A stretch of DNA of 64,000 nt, taken from assembly GCA_964493785.1 (NCBI GenBank), contig CAZBPM010000004.1, forward strand, positions 124,001-188,000, written 5' to 3'. The notes below the pieces were generated by a model. That model was not told where the DNA came from. It worked only from the letters and a program-made list of their open reading frames with translations, and did not search any database. Source of the stretch: Hyphomicrobium_A sp964493785. Lineage in GTDB: Bacteria; Pseudomonadota; Alphaproteobacteria; Rhizobiales; Hyphomicrobiaceae. Of this stretch, positions 1-8,968 are shown in pieces. Position numbers and translations under genes: made by a program. Position 1 is the stretch's first letter, and the number at the start of each line of letters is the position of its first letter.

Positions 1-531
1 GATGCGTTCGGCAGCGCTGGGCAGCAAAACCATGCGCCGCCGCCGCAGCAACAGCCTCAACAGCCCGAGCCTCAGCGGGTCGCAGCTCAGCAGGAAGAGC
101 CGCCGCAGCAGCGGTCGGGCATGAACGTAAAGACGACGAAGGTCATCCCTGCGTCGACCGCGAGCATTCCGGAAGAAGAGCCGGCGGCTGCACCGCCGAA
201 GCGCCAGAAGGTGGCGGTCCAGACGCCGAGTGCGGCGCCGGCTGCCAGCAGTGGCGGCGGGGGAGCGAACGGCTACGTCGTGGTGTTGGCTTCGGTGCCG
301 GCCTCGGGTACCAGCCGTTTGGATGCCCTGCGCAAGTTCGCGGACATGCAGCAGCAATACGGGCCTGTGCTCGCCAGCAAGACGCCGGACGTGCGCGAGA
401 CGACGCTCGCCGGCAAGGGGCCTTATCATCGCCTGCTGGTCGGTCCGCCGGGCTCGAAGGCGCAGGCCAGCGAGCTGTGCACGCAGCTCAAAGCCTATGG
501 CTACAAGGACTGCTGGGTTACCGCTTACTAA
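1..531 (+). CDS. SPOR-domain protein (5' end outside window)
   Basis: The reading frame is open from base 1, so the start lies upstream and only the C-terminal 176 residues are present. The visible part begins with a Gln/Pro-rich low-complexity stretch, then a Pro/Ala/Lys linker. It ends in a SPOR fold of about 80 residues, from YVVVLASVP to the terminal KDCWVTAY. SPOR domains bind denuded glycan strands of septal peptidoglycan, so a role at the division site is expected; this is family knowledge. The gene precedes nagZ, a common arrangement in Hyphomicrobiales. No membrane anchor is visible because the N-terminus is missing. Confidence 0.85.
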   Translation, partial: DAFGSAGQQNHAPPPQQQPQQPEPQRVAAQQEEPPQQRSGMNVKTTKVIPASTASIPEEEPAAAPPKRQKVAVQTPSAAPAASSGGGGANGYVVVLASVPASGTSRLDALRKFADMQQQYGPVLASKTPDVRETTLAGKGPYHRLLVGPPGSKAQASELCTQLKAYGYKDCWVTAY

Positions 532-723
532 GCACCCGAAAGGCGGCGCGCTCGACGGGCGTGTCCTACGATGCTAGGTGGGCTTCTCGCTGCGCGACAC
601 GAGCGGAGAAGCTTTGAACATGGCAAAAGCAGCGCAAGCTGATAGCCGCGCCGACGGCGCGGGGACCCTTGGTCCCTTGCCTGCTTCGCATGCAGAAGAA
701 GCCTGCGAAAGGGCTGCAACATA

Positions 724-1755
724 ATGCGCACCGCTCTCATCGTGGGTGTCGCGGGCACGGAGTTGTCGCGCGACGAAGCCAAATTCCTCAAAGACGCGCG
801 TCCGGCAGGTTTCATTCTGTTTGCGCGAAACCTCAAAGATCATGCGCAGATCCGTGCGTTGATCGCCGACGTCAAGGCGGCCGTTGGGGCGGACGACCTG
901 CTCGTGTTGATCGACCAGGAGGGTGGACGCGTGCAGCGGCTGCGGCCGCCGCTCGGACGCGCGCTGCCGCCGGCTGCGGTCTATGGCCAGCTCCTGGCGG
1001 AGGATCGCGACGGCGCGATCGCTGCGGCCTACGACGCGACGCGGCTGCTGGCGGAGGACCTGTCGGAACTCGGCATAAACACGGATTGCGCGCCGGTGCT
1101 GGACCTCCCGGTCCCGGGTGCTCACGACATCATCGGAGACCGCGCCTACGGGCGGACAGTGGCGGACGTGGTGACGCTGGCGCGTGCGGTTGCCGATGGA
1201 TTCATGGCGGGCGGCGTGCTTCCGGTCATCAAGCATATTCCCGGGCATGGTCGCGCGACCGCCGACAGCCATCTGGCGCTTCCGGTGGTCACTGAGACGC
1301 GCGCAGAGCTAATTGCCAGCGATTTCGCGCCGTTCAAGGTGCTGAGCGGGATGCCGGCGGCGATGTCGGCGCACGTCGTCTACGCGGACATAGATCCGGA
1401 CGCCCCGGCCAGCACGTCTCCCATCGTCATCGGTGAGATCATTCGCGGGTTGATCGGGTTCGATGGGCTGCTGATGAGCGACGACCTCAGCATGAAAGCG
1501 CTGTCGGGGCCGATGCAGAAGCGGGCGGAGGCCGTGATCGCGGCCGGCTCGGATCTGGCCCTCCATTGTAATGGCGATATCGAGGAAATGACCGCCGCCG
1601 CAGCCGGGTCGGGGAGCCTCGACGGCCGGGCTCAGGAGCGATTTGATGCAGCGGTTAAGATAACGAAAGCCACGAAGCCGTTTGATTCTGCTGCGGCCGA
1701 GGCGCAACTCGCCAAGGTCCTTGCGTTTGCGGCCCGCTCTGCTGAATCAGTGTAA
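724..1755 (+). CDS. nagZ: beta-N-acetylhexosaminidase NagZ
   Basis: This is a glycoside hydrolase family 3 enzyme of 343 residues. It removes GlcNAc from GlcNAc-anhydroMurNAc peptides in the cytoplasm during cell-wall recycling. The family signature KHIPGHGRA carries the catalytic His, and MSDDLSMKAL near residue 255 carries the nucleophilic Asp. There is no signal peptide, as expected for a cytosolic recycling enzyme. Length is normal for the family. The ATG at 724 has only a weak ribosome binding site. The gene lies 192 bp after the SPOR gene and 72 bp before scpA. Its product would feed the amino-sugar genes at 26-30 kb. Confidence 0.95.
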   Translation: MRTALIVGVAGTELSRDEAKFLKDARPAGFILFARNLKDHAQIRALIADVKAAVGADDLLVLIDQEGGRVQRLRPPLGRALPPAAVYGQLLAEDRDGAIAAAYDATRLLAEDLSELGINTDCAPVLDLPVPGAHDIIGDRAYGRTVADVVTLARAVADGFMAGGVLPVIKHIPGHGRATADSHLALPVVTETRAELIASDFAPFKVLSGMPAAMSAHVVYADIDPDAPASTSPIVIGEIIRGLIGFDGLLMSDDLSMKALSGPMQKRAEAVIAAGSDLALHCNGDIEEMTAAAAGSGSLDGRAQERFDAAVKITKATKPFDSAAAEAQLAKVLAFAARSAESV

Positions 1756-1827
1756 GCTCAACACTATATTTCAGCGGGATGAGAGGCGATTGCCGGTGCG
1801 GCGACGGCCTCGGGCCAGCAGGAAACG

Positions 1828-2682
1828 ATGAGCAGCGAGCCGCAGCACGAGAGCGAGACGTCCGACTGGGAACAGCCGGTGGTGGATGCGCGCGTCGATG
1901 ACGAGGATGCGCTGATCGTCGATCTCGCCGGCTACGAAGGCCCGCTCGACCTGCTGCTCGCCTTGGCGCGGACGCAGAAGGTGGACATCGCCAAGATGTC
2001 GGTGCTGGCGCTGGCCAACCAGTACCTGAGCTTCATCGGTGAGGCCCAGAAGCTGCGGCTCGAGCTCGCCGCCGATTATCTCGTCATGGCGGCGTGGCTG
2101 ACATTCCTGAAGTCGAAGCTGCTGCTGCCGCGCGAGACGGTGCAGGGCGATGAAACGAGCGCGGAGGAACTGGCGCGGCGGTTGTCGTTCCGGTTGATGC
2201 GGCTCGATGCGATGCGCGAAGCATCGGCGCAACTGATGACGCGTCTGCGGCTCGGGCGGGACGTATTTGCACGCGGTATGCCGGAGGGCACGCGCACGAT
2301 CCGCGAGACCGAGTTCACCGCCACGATCTACGATCTTCTGCATGCGTATGCCGATCAGCGCCGCCGTACGATCAAGGTCGGACACGTCGTCAAGGTGCGT
2401 GCCGTCTGGTCGATCAAGGATGCGCGTGTGCGGTTGGAGCGCATGCTGGGCGAGAGCCCGTCCGGGACGGACTGGCTGGCTTTCGAGCGCTGCATGCAGT
2501 CGCTGTCGCGCGAGCACGAGAATGGCAGGACGGTGGTCGCAAGCGCATTCGGCGCGACGCTGGAGCTGGCAAGAGAAGGCCATATCGAGCTGCGTCAGGA
2601 GGGACCGTTCGAGCCGATCTATTTCCGGCCGCGCAGAGCGGACCCGGCGCTGCCCGAGGCCGAGTGGCAAAAAATTGCATAA
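1828..2682 (+). CDS. scpA: segregation and condensation protein A
   Basis: This is the kleisin-like subunit (284 residues) of the SMC-ScpA-ScpB complex that compacts and segregates the chromosome. After an acidic N-terminal extension of about 30 residues comes the typical ScpA start, YEGPLDLLLALARTQKVDI, followed by ALANQYL. A C-terminal winged-helix region ends in FRPRRAD. The gene is followed 34 bp later by scpB, which supports the assignment. It is a standard member of the nagZ-scpA-scpB block. Confidence 0.95.
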   Translation: MSSEPQHESETSDWEQPVVDARVDDEDALIVDLAGYEGPLDLLLALARTQKVDIAKMSVLALANQYLSFIGEAQKLRLELAADYLVMAAWLTFLKSKLLLPRETVQGDETSAEELARRLSFRLMRLDAMREASAQLMTRLRLGRDVFARGMPEGTRTIRETEFTATIYDLLHAYADQRRRTIKVGHVVKVRAVWSIKDARVRLERMLGESPSGTDWLAFERCMQSLSREHENGRTVVASAFGATLELAREGHIELRQEGPFEPIYFRPRRADPALPEAEWQKIA

Positions 2683-2716
2683 GAGATTTCAATCGCGTGT
2701 GCGTTGCGGATAGCCG

Positions 2717-3595
2717 ATGACGAAAGAAAAACGCATGGAACCGCCACGTCTGAGCTTGGTGCCATCTAGCCAGGAGAGCAGCGAGAGCACGCGCGAGGAC
2801 GGCGACGACGATCGCCGCGGGGGCTCGCTGCCGCGCAACGTCGCCGCTCTGCCGTTCGCCGATCATCGCGAGAAGCTTCGCATCCTCGAAGCGCTTCTGT
2901 TCGCGGCATCCGAGCCGCTGGATGAGGCGCGGCTCGCCAGCCATCTCTCAGAGGGCGAGGACATCGGCGCGCTGATCGAGGAATTGCGCGCGTTCTACGC
3001 GGGCCGCGGCGTCAATCTCGTCAAGGTCGCCGGCAAGTGGGCATTCCGTACTGCGGAAGATCTCTCCTATTTGCTGGAGCGCTACGCGACGCAGGAGAAG
3101 CGGCTGTCGAAGGCCGCGCTCGAGACGCTGTCGATCATCGCCTACCATCAGCCGGTGACGCGCGCGGAGATCGAGGACATTCGCGGCGTGACGACCTCAG
3201 CCGGGACTATCGACATTCTGCTGGAGACGGGCTGGGTGCGCCTGCGCGGCAGGCGTCGGGCGCCCGGCCGGCCGGTGACGTACGGCACGACAGACGCTTT
3301 CCTCGTCCACTTCGGGCTGGAGGGCATCAGGGATCTGCCGGGACTTGCCGAACTGCGGGCATCTGGTCTGCTCGACGGCAACCTGCCGCCCGACTTCGCC
3401 GTACCGGAGCCGACCGATGTCGCCGCGCTGATGCCGGACGAGGTTCCCCTCGATGACATCGAGGACGAGGAAGCTGCGGCCGAAGCGGCGGCGGCAGAGG
3501 CCGAAGCCGCTGTAGAGGCAGCCGCCGAGGCTGCCGAGGCGGATGGAGACGAGGGGGCCGACTTGCCGGCTGCCGAGGACGCCGATAAGTCCTGA
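2717..3595 (+). CDS. scpB: segregation and condensation protein B
   Basis: ScpB (292 residues) dimerises and binds ScpA in the SMC condensin complex. The core contains ILEALLFAASEPL and the tandem winged-helix signature YHQPVTRAEIEDIRGV, around residues 57-215. The last 60 residues form a very acidic Ala/Glu tail rich in EAAAEAEA-type runs; such tails are common in alphaproteobacterial ScpB and probably disordered. The N-terminus is also long and charged, and an in-frame ATG at 2735 is an alternative start. Confidence 0.94.
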   Translation: MTKEKRMEPPRLSLVPSSQESSESTREDGDDDRRGGSLPRNVAALPFADHREKLRILEALLFAASEPLDEARLASHLSEGEDIGALIEELRAFYAGRGVNLVKVAGKWAFRTAEDLSYLLERYATQEKRLSKAALETLSIIAYHQPVTRAEIEDIRGVTTSAGTIDILLETGWVRLRGRRRAPGRPVTYGTTDAFLVHFGLEGIRDLPGLAELRASGLLDGNLPPDFAVPEPTDVAALMPDEVPLDDIEDEEAAAEAAAAEAEAAVEAAAEAAEADGDEGADLPAAEDADKS

Positions 3596-3626
3596 GCGGT
3601 CCTCATGTCCAAGAAGGTAGCGCGCG

Positions 3627-4763
3627 TTGTCCCCATTCGCCCCTAAGCCGGAAACGCCGGCCGATGCCGGGAACGGCCCGGCCAAGAACGGCAAAGGGCG
3701 GGCTGCTGCCACGTTTGCGGCGTCGGTGACGTTCGAGAACGTCGCGCGGCAGTTCGGGACGACGCAGGCCCTGGCGGGAGTGGACCTCGAAATCGCTCCG
3801 GCGGAGATCGTATGTCTACTCGGGCCGTCGGGCTGCGGGAAGACGACGCTGCTCAGGATTGCCGCCGGCATCGAGAAGCCGACAGGCGGGCGCGTCCTGA
3901 TCAACGGCCTGGAGGTGGCGGGACCGCACCGGTTCCTGGCGCCAGAGGACCGCGGCGTCGGGTTGATGTTCCAGGATTTCGCGCTGTTTCCGCACCTGAC
4001 GATCCTCGGCAACGTCGCGTTTGGGCTCAAGTCCTTGCCCAAGGCTGAGGCGCGGAGGGAAGCGCTCGCCGCGTTGAAGCGCGTCGGTCTCGCCGACCTT
4101 GCCGACGACTATCCGCATATTCTCTCTGGCGGCCAGCAGCAGCGGGTGGCGCTGGCGCGCGCAATTGTGCCGCGACCGGCGGTGATGCTGAGGGACGAGC
4201 CGTTCTCGGGCCTTGATGTGCAACTGCGCGAAGAAATGCAGGAAGAGACGGCGGCGCTGCTGCGCGAGACGCGCGCGACGTCCGTAATCGTGACGCACGA
4301 CCCGGAGGAGGCACTGCGCATCGGCGACCGGATCGCCGTGATGCGCGCGGGGCGACTTATCCAGGCCGGGTCGGGTGAGACGCTGTATCACCGGCCTGCC
4401 GACCTGTTCGTGGCGCGGCTTTTCTCGGAGATCAACGAGATCGGCTACCGCGTCGGCAAGGATGGTATTGAGACCCCGATGGGGCGGCTGGCAGCGCCGG
4501 GGCTTGCCGCGGGTGAGAGAGCGACGGTGTGCGTGCGGGAGCGCGGCGTGCGCCTGTCGCAGGATGGGGATGGGCTCGCGGGGCGCGTGCGGGACGTCAA
4601 GTTCCTGGGTGACGTAGCCCGGCTCGAGGTGGGCATCGAAGGTTTCGACAAGCCGCTCAAAGTTCGGGTGCGGGAGAGCGAGGGGTGGGCAAAAGGCGCT
4701 GAGGTGCGGGCCAAGATCGATCCCGCGCGGGTGCTCGTCTTTCCGTCCGAAGCCAAAAAATGA
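3627..4763 (+). CDS. ABC transporter ATP-binding protein (FbpC/PotA-like), orphan
   Basis: This ATPase of about 378 residues belongs to the iron(III)/spermidine-type importer class. The Walker A motif is GPSGCGKTT, the signature is LSGGQQQRVALARA, the D-loop is SGLD and the H-loop is VIVTHDPEEA. A TOBE-like C-terminal domain follows from about residue 280. The Walker B stretch reads AVMLRDEPFSGLD, so an Arg replaces a usual hydrophobic residue just before the catalytic Asp-Glu. The start appears to be TTG near 3627, because the ATG at 3606 runs into a stop. No permease or binding-protein gene is nearby, so the substrate is unknown. It sits between scpB and tatA. Confidence 0.85.
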   Translation: MSPFAPKPETPADAGNGPAKNGKGRAAATFAASVTFENVARQFGTTQALAGVDLEIAPAEIVCLLGPSGCGKTTLLRIAAGIEKPTGGRVLINGLEVAGPHRFLAPEDRGVGLMFQDFALFPHLTILGNVAFGLKSLPKAEARREALAALKRVGLADLADDYPHILSGGQQQRVALARAIVPRPAVMLRDEPFSGLDVQLREEMQEETAALLRETRATSVIVTHDPEEALRIGDRIAVMRAGRLIQAGSGETLYHRPADLFVARLFSEINEIGYRVGKDGIETPMGRLAAPGLAAGERATVCVRERGVRLSQDGDGLAGRVRDVKFLGDVARLEVGIEGFDKPLKVRVRESEGWAKGAEVRAKIDPARVLVFPSEAKK

Positions 4764-4907
4764 AGCTTTCGTAAGATCTTAGGGTTGCCCTGTAGGTTTG
4801 GTGCCCTTGCGGGCCTATATGGATTCTGCGATACAAGTTGCGCAAAGCGCGACGCTAGCGGATTTGAAGTTGCGATAGGCGCAACTCGATATAGGGAGCG
4901 AACGACG

Positions 4908-5144
4908 ATGGGCCTGAGCGGCTGGCATTTGCTCATTTTGGCGCTTGTCGCAGTTCTCGTGTTCGGCGGCAGCGGGCGCATTTCGTCGATCATGGGCGAC
5001 ATGGCCAAGGGCATCAAAAGCTTCAAGAAGGGGCTTTCCGAGGACGAAGAGGTCGAGCGCCCGCAGGCGCGGACCGGCGATCCGCGGGTCATCGACCAGC
5101 GGCCGGTGCAGGCTTCGGAGCGCGACACCACCAAGACGGGTTGA
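4908..5144 (+). CDS. tatA: Sec-independent translocase subunit TatA
   Basis: This 78-residue protein has one N-terminal membrane helix (GLSGWHLLILALVAVLVFG), a Phe-Gly hinge, an amphipathic helix with KGIKSFKKGLSEDEE, and a charged tail. TatA forms the protein-conducting assembly of the twin-arginine pathway for folded proteins. I chose the ATG at 4908, preceded by an AGGGAG ribosome binding site, because an upstream in-frame ATG at 4785 would add a 41-residue extension unlike any TatA. tatB and tatC follow. Confidence 0.95.
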   Translation: MGLSGWHLLILALVAVLVFGGSGRISSIMGDMAKGIKSFKKGLSEDEEVERPQARTGDPRVIDQRPVQASERDTTKTG

Positions 5145-5215
5145 GCCGACGGACGCAGTGGGTGGCGCCGCCTAGAGCGGCCGCTGCATGAGCGCGTCGG
5201 CAATCGGGACGGCGC

Positions 5216-5692
5216 ATGTTCGACATCACTTCAAGCAAGCTGTTGATCCTCGCCATCGTGGCGCTGATCGTGGTGGGTCCGAAGGACCTGCCGCTGCTGT
5301 TGCGCACGGTTGGGAAATATCTCGGCGTGGTGCGGCGACAGGCGGCGGAGTTCCGGCATCAGTTCGATGAGGCGATCCGCGAAGCCGAACTGGATCAGCT
5401 GAAGAAGGATTTCGAGGCCGCGGCGCGCGAGTTGCACGCGACCGTCGACAGCGGCGCGCGCTCGATTGAACGTCAGACCGATGCGGCGGCAGCCGATGCA
5501 GCTGCGGCGGCTCCTGCGCAGGCACCGAAGTTTGCAACGGGAATGGCCGCCGGCGCGGGCGTTGCCTTGGCGTCTACCGAGTCCAAATCCGAAACCGGTG
5601 CCGATGCGCCGAGTGCTGTGACCGCCGTCGAGCCGGCGACGCCTGCGGAAGCGGACAAGGCAACTGCAGAGCCGGGTCGGGGAGCTGCATGA
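5216..5692 (+). CDS. tatB: Sec-independent translocase subunit TatB
   Basis: TatB (158 residues) is part of the substrate-receptor complex with TatC. It starts with MFDITSSKLLILAIVALIVV, the single membrane helix, followed by the GPKDLP hinge and a long amphipathic helix. The C-terminal 70 residues are Ala-rich and poorly conserved. The stop overlaps the tatC start by four bases (ATGA), indicating translational coupling. Confidence 0.95.
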   Translation: MFDITSSKLLILAIVALIVVGPKDLPLLLRTVGKYLGVVRRQAAEFRHQFDEAIREAELDQLKKDFEAAARELHATVDSGARSIERQTDAAAADAAAAAPAQAPKFATGMAAGAGVALASTESKSETGADAPSAVTAVEPATPAEADKATAEPGRGAA

Positions 5693-6486
5693 CCGAGATT
5701 GCTCCGCGGCCGGGCCAGGATGACATCGACGCCTCCAAGGCTCCGCTGCTCGATCATCTGGTCGAACTCCGCCAAAGGCTGATCTATTCTCTGGCGGCGC
5801 TGGGCATTGCGTTCGTCGTCTGCTTCATGTTCGCAAAGCAGATCTACAACATTCTCGTGCTGCCGTATCAGTGGGCGCACGGCGGCACCGATCCGATCGA
5901 GATGATCTACACGGCGCCGCAGGAGTTCCTGTTCACGCAGATGAAGCTGGCGCTGTTCGGCGCAGCCTGCATCTCGTTCCCGATCGTCGCTGCGCAGATC
6001 TACAAGTTCGTGGCGCCCGGCCTCTACAAAAACGAGAAGAAGGCATTCGTGCCGTATCTCGTGGCGACTCCCGTGCTGTTTCTGCTCGGGGCTCTGCTGG
6101 TCTATTTCCTCGTCATGCCGATGGCGATGCGGTTCTTCCTGTCTATGCAGCAGACGGGCGGGCCGGTGGAGATCCATCTGCAGGCGAGGGTGTCGGAGTA
6201 CTTGGCGCTCATCATGAGCCTGATCATCGGGTTCGGGATCTGCTTCCAGCTGCCGGTGGTGCTGACGCTGCTCGCGCGGGCCGGGATCGTGACGGCCGAT
6301 ATGCTGCGGAAGGGGCGCCGCTACGCCATCCTCGGGATTACCGCGGTTGCGGCGGTGCTGTCGCCCCCGGACCCGTTCAGCATGCTGGCGATGATGCTTC
6401 CGACGGTCGGGCTGTACGAGCTGTCGATCTGGGCGGTGGAGCGCGTCGCCAGGAAGCAGGCACAGGCTTCATCGACCGCGGCTTGA
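5689..6486 (+). CDS. tatC: Sec-independent translocase subunit TatC
   Basis: TatC (265 residues) is the polytopic receptor for twin-arginine signal peptides. The N-terminal family motif HLVELRQRLIYS is present, six hydrophobic helices can be traced, and SPPDPFSMLAMMLP lies in the last part, as in other TatC proteins. The gene ends a tight tatABC set with an ATGA overlap to tatB. Methylotrophs use Tat for some periplasmic redox enzymes. Confidence 0.96.
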   Translation: MTEIAPRPGQDDIDASKAPLLDHLVELRQRLIYSLAALGIAFVVCFMFAKQIYNILVLPYQWAHGGTDPIEMIYTAPQEFLFTQMKLALFGAACISFPIVAAQIYKFVAPGLYKNEKKAFVPYLVATPVLFLLGALLVYFLVMPMAMRFFLSMQQTGGPVEIHLQARVSEYLALIMSLIIGFGICFQLPVVLTLLARAGIVTADMLRKGRRYAILGITAVAAVLSPPDPFSMLAMMLPTVGLYELSIWAVERVARKQAQASSTAA

Positions 6487-6587
6487 TCGCGGCTGGACCA
6501 TCCATTCCCGTCCCACTATACCGAGCCGAATAAACGTCGCGGTTCGCAACAACAAGCTGCGATTCGCACTATGCCGGTCTGGCGTGG

Positions 6588-6607
6588 ATGGCCGCCTTCG
6601 CGGCCAT
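6588..6607 (+). terminator. hairpin between tatC and serS
   Basis: A perfect 8-bp stem (ATGGCCGC / GCGGCCAT) with a CTTC loop lies 101 bp after tatC and 37 bp before serS. No T-tract follows, so it is either a weak terminator or a structure in the serS leader. Confidence 0.35.
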
Positions 6608-6643
6608 GACGTTTAGGTCCAGCGGTAATCAGGAAGGCAAGCC

Positions 6644-7933
6644 GTGTTCGACATCAAATGGATCAGAGAGAACCCTGAAGCGTTCGACGCCGGATTGGCG
6701 AAGCGTGGGCTCTCTGCGTTGTCGGCCGAGCTGATCGCGCTGGACGAGGCACGTCGCGGGCACGTGACGAAGCTGCAGGAGGCGCAGGCGCGGCGCAACG
6801 CGGCATCGAAGGAGATCGGCGCTGCGAAGGCGGCTAAGGACGATGCCAAAGCCAGCGCGCTGATGGCGGAGGTGGCGACCCTCAAAGAGCAGCTCGCGAC
6901 GGGCGAGGAAGTCGAGCGCGACCTCGATGGCAAGCTGCGCGATGCGCTGTCGGTCATTCCGAACCTGCCGCTGCCGGACGTTCCGCTGGGCAAGGACGAG
7001 AAAGACAACGTTGAGGTGCGGAAAGTCGGTGTTCCGACCAAGATTGCCGGTGTCGACAAGCCGCAGCAGCATTTCGAGATCGGCGAGCGGTTGGGGCTGA
7101 TGGACTTCGCCACGGCGTCGAAGATTTCCGGCGCGCGCTTCGTTGTATTGAAGGGGGCATTGGCGCGGCTGGAGCGTGCGCTCGGCCAGTTCATGCTCGA
7201 CCTGCACACGAGCGAATTCGGCTACCAGGAGAACATCGTCCCGCTGCTGGTGAAGGATCACGCGGCGTACGGCACCGGCAACCTGCCGAAGTTCGCGGAG
7301 GATCTGTTCCGCACTGAAAACGGCTTCTGGCTCATTCCGACGGCCGAGGTTTCGCTCACGAACTTCGTGCGCGATGAAATCCTCGAGGAAGACAAGCTGC
7401 CGATGCGGCTTACCGCGCACACGCCGTGCTTCCGCTCGGAGGCGGGCGCGGCGGGGCGCGATACGCGCGGCATGATCCGGCAGCATCAGTTCACAAAGGT
7501 GGAGCTGGTGTCGATCACGACGCCGGAGGAGAGCCTCGCCGAGCACGAGCGCATGACGGCGTGCGCGGAGGAAGTGCTGAAGCGGCTGGGCCTGCCGTTC
7601 CGCACGATCCTGCTGTGCACCGGCGACATGGGCTTTGCCTCGCAGAAGACCTACGACATCGAGGTGTGGCTGCCGGGTGAAAACACCTATCGCGAGATTT
7701 CCTCGTGCTCGGTGTGCGGCGACTTCCAGGCGCGGCGCATGAACGCGCGCTACAAGCCGAAGGGCGCGAAGGATACGCGCTTCGTGCATACGCTCAACGG
7801 ATCAGGGCTTGCGGTCGGGCGCACGCTGATCGCGGTGCTGGAGAACTACCAGCAGGCGGATGGCACGGTGGTGGTACCGGAGGCGCTGCGGCCATACATG
7901 GGCGGGCTCGCCGTGATCGAGAAGGCGGCCTAA
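6644..7933 (+). CDS. serS: seryl-tRNA synthetase
   Basis: This class II aminoacyl-tRNA synthetase (429 residues) charges tRNA-Ser. The N-terminal 110 residues form the long coiled-coil tRNA-binding arm. The catalytic core shows the TAEVSLTN Ser-binding loop, motif 2 (FRSEAGAAGRDTRG) and motif 3 (NGSGLAVGRTLIAVLENYQ). The start is GTG at 6644 (MFDIKWIRENPEAFD), which fits the family N-terminus. Length is normal. surE follows after 3 bp. Confidence 0.97.
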   Translation: MFDIKWIRENPEAFDAGLAKRGLSALSAELIALDEARRGHVTKLQEAQARRNAASKEIGAAKAAKDDAKASALMAEVATLKEQLATGEEVERDLDGKLRDALSVIPNLPLPDVPLGKDEKDNVEVRKVGVPTKIAGVDKPQQHFEIGERLGLMDFATASKISGARFVVLKGALARLERALGQFMLDLHTSEFGYQENIVPLLVKDHAAYGTGNLPKFAEDLFRTENGFWLIPTAEVSLTNFVRDEILEEDKLPMRLTAHTPCFRSEAGAAGRDTRGMIRQHQFTKVELVSITTPEESLAEHERMTACAEEVLKRLGLPFRTILLCTGDMGFASQKTYDIEVWLPGENTYREISSCSVCGDFQARRMNARYKPKGAKDTRFVHTLNGSGLAVGRTLIAVLENYQQADGTVVVPEALRPYMGGLAVIEKAA

Positions 7934-7936
7934 GCC

Positions 7937-8737
7937 ATGCGGATTCTCGTCACGAACGACGACGGCATCGGCTCAGAGGGCATCGAGAACCTTACGCGCA
8001 TTGCTCAGGAGCTGTCCGACGATGTGTGGGTGGTCGCGCCGGAAAAGAACCAGTCGGGCGCTTCGCACTCGATGACGCTGCACGAGCCGCTGCGTGTGCG
8101 GCAAACCAATGCGCGCACGTTCGTTTTGCGCGGGACGCCGACGGACTGCGTGATCATGGCGGTGCGCCATTTCATGATCGACAATCCGCCGGACCTCGTG
8201 CTGTCGGGCATCAATCACGGCTCCAATCTCGCCGAGGACGTGACGTATTCCGGCACGATCGCGGCGGCCATCGAGGGCACGATGCTGGGCGTGCGCGCGA
8301 TCGCTATGAGCCAGGTGGGCGGGTCGGTCGAGGAGGGCAAGATCCACTGGGAGACGCCGCTGACGCACGGCCCGGGGCTGATCGCGCGGCTGCTCGATTC
8401 CGGGTGGCCGAGGGACGTCGTGCTCAATGTGAATTTTCCAGCATGCCCGCCGGATGCTGTCACGGGTGTCGAGATTACGCGGCAGGGGCGGCGGGATCAG
8501 GCGTCGTTGCGCATCGACCAGCGGAGCGATCCGTGGGGGATGCCGTACTTCTGGTTCAACTTCGAGCGTCCGCCGTCGACGCTGGTCGAGGGCAGCGACC
8601 TTGCCGCTGTCGACGCTCGGCGCATCTCGGTGACGCCGCTGTCGCTCGATCTGACGCATGAGGCGACGTGCCGTAAGCTTCAGGCGCTGTTCGATTCCGA
8701 GTTCCCGCGCAAGCGTGCGGTGGGCGGGGACCTCTAA
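7937..8737 (+). CDS. surE: 5'/3'-nucleotidase SurE
   Basis: SurE (266 residues) is a metal-dependent nucleoside monophosphate phosphatase linked to stationary-phase survival. The N-terminal metal-binding motif ILVTNDDGIGSEGIENL and SGINHGSNLAEDVTYSGT are intact. The gene begins 3 bp after serS. In many Alphaproteobacteria it is followed by pcm and an NlpD homologue; here pcm is absent and the LysM gene follows directly. Confidence 0.96.
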   Translation: MRILVTNDDGIGSEGIENLTRIAQELSDDVWVVAPEKNQSGASHSMTLHEPLRVRQTNARTFVLRGTPTDCVIMAVRHFMIDNPPDLVLSGINHGSNLAEDVTYSGTIAAAIEGTMLGVRAIAMSQVGGSVEEGKIHWETPLTHGPGLIARLLDSGWPRDVVLNVNFPACPPDAVTGVEITRQGRRDQASLRIDQRSDPWGMPYFWFNFERPPSTLVEGSDLAAVDARRISVTPLSLDLTHEATCRKLQALFDSEFPRKRAVGGDL

Positions 8738-8910
8738 GCCGCGGCGCCGGCTCCCCGTCGATCAAAATGCCATGACGCTGCCGCGATCTCGACGCCGGCC
8801 GGTCGTTAACTACGCACAATGGGCAACTAGATTTTGCATCATGCCGGCTGGTCAGAAGACGTACCGCATAGCTGACCGTGCCATAAATTTCAGCAGCCGT
8901 TCTGCCTCCG

Positions 8911-8926
8911 TTAAGGCTCCGTTAAC
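8911..8926 (+). promoter_or_regulatory. CtrA-type binding motif upstream of the NlpD homologue
   Basis: The sequence matches TTAA-N7-TTAAC exactly (TTAA at 8911-8914, TTAAC at 8922-8926), the full consensus of the alphaproteobacterial cell-cycle regulator CtrA. Two more TTAA half-sites follow at 8930-8933 and 8937-8940. The site lies 43 bp before the chosen start of the LysM/LytM gene, a plausible core-promoter position. Confidence 0.5.
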
Positions 8927-8968
8927 TCCTTAAGGATTAATGGAAGGTTGGCAGTAAAGGTGCGTATC

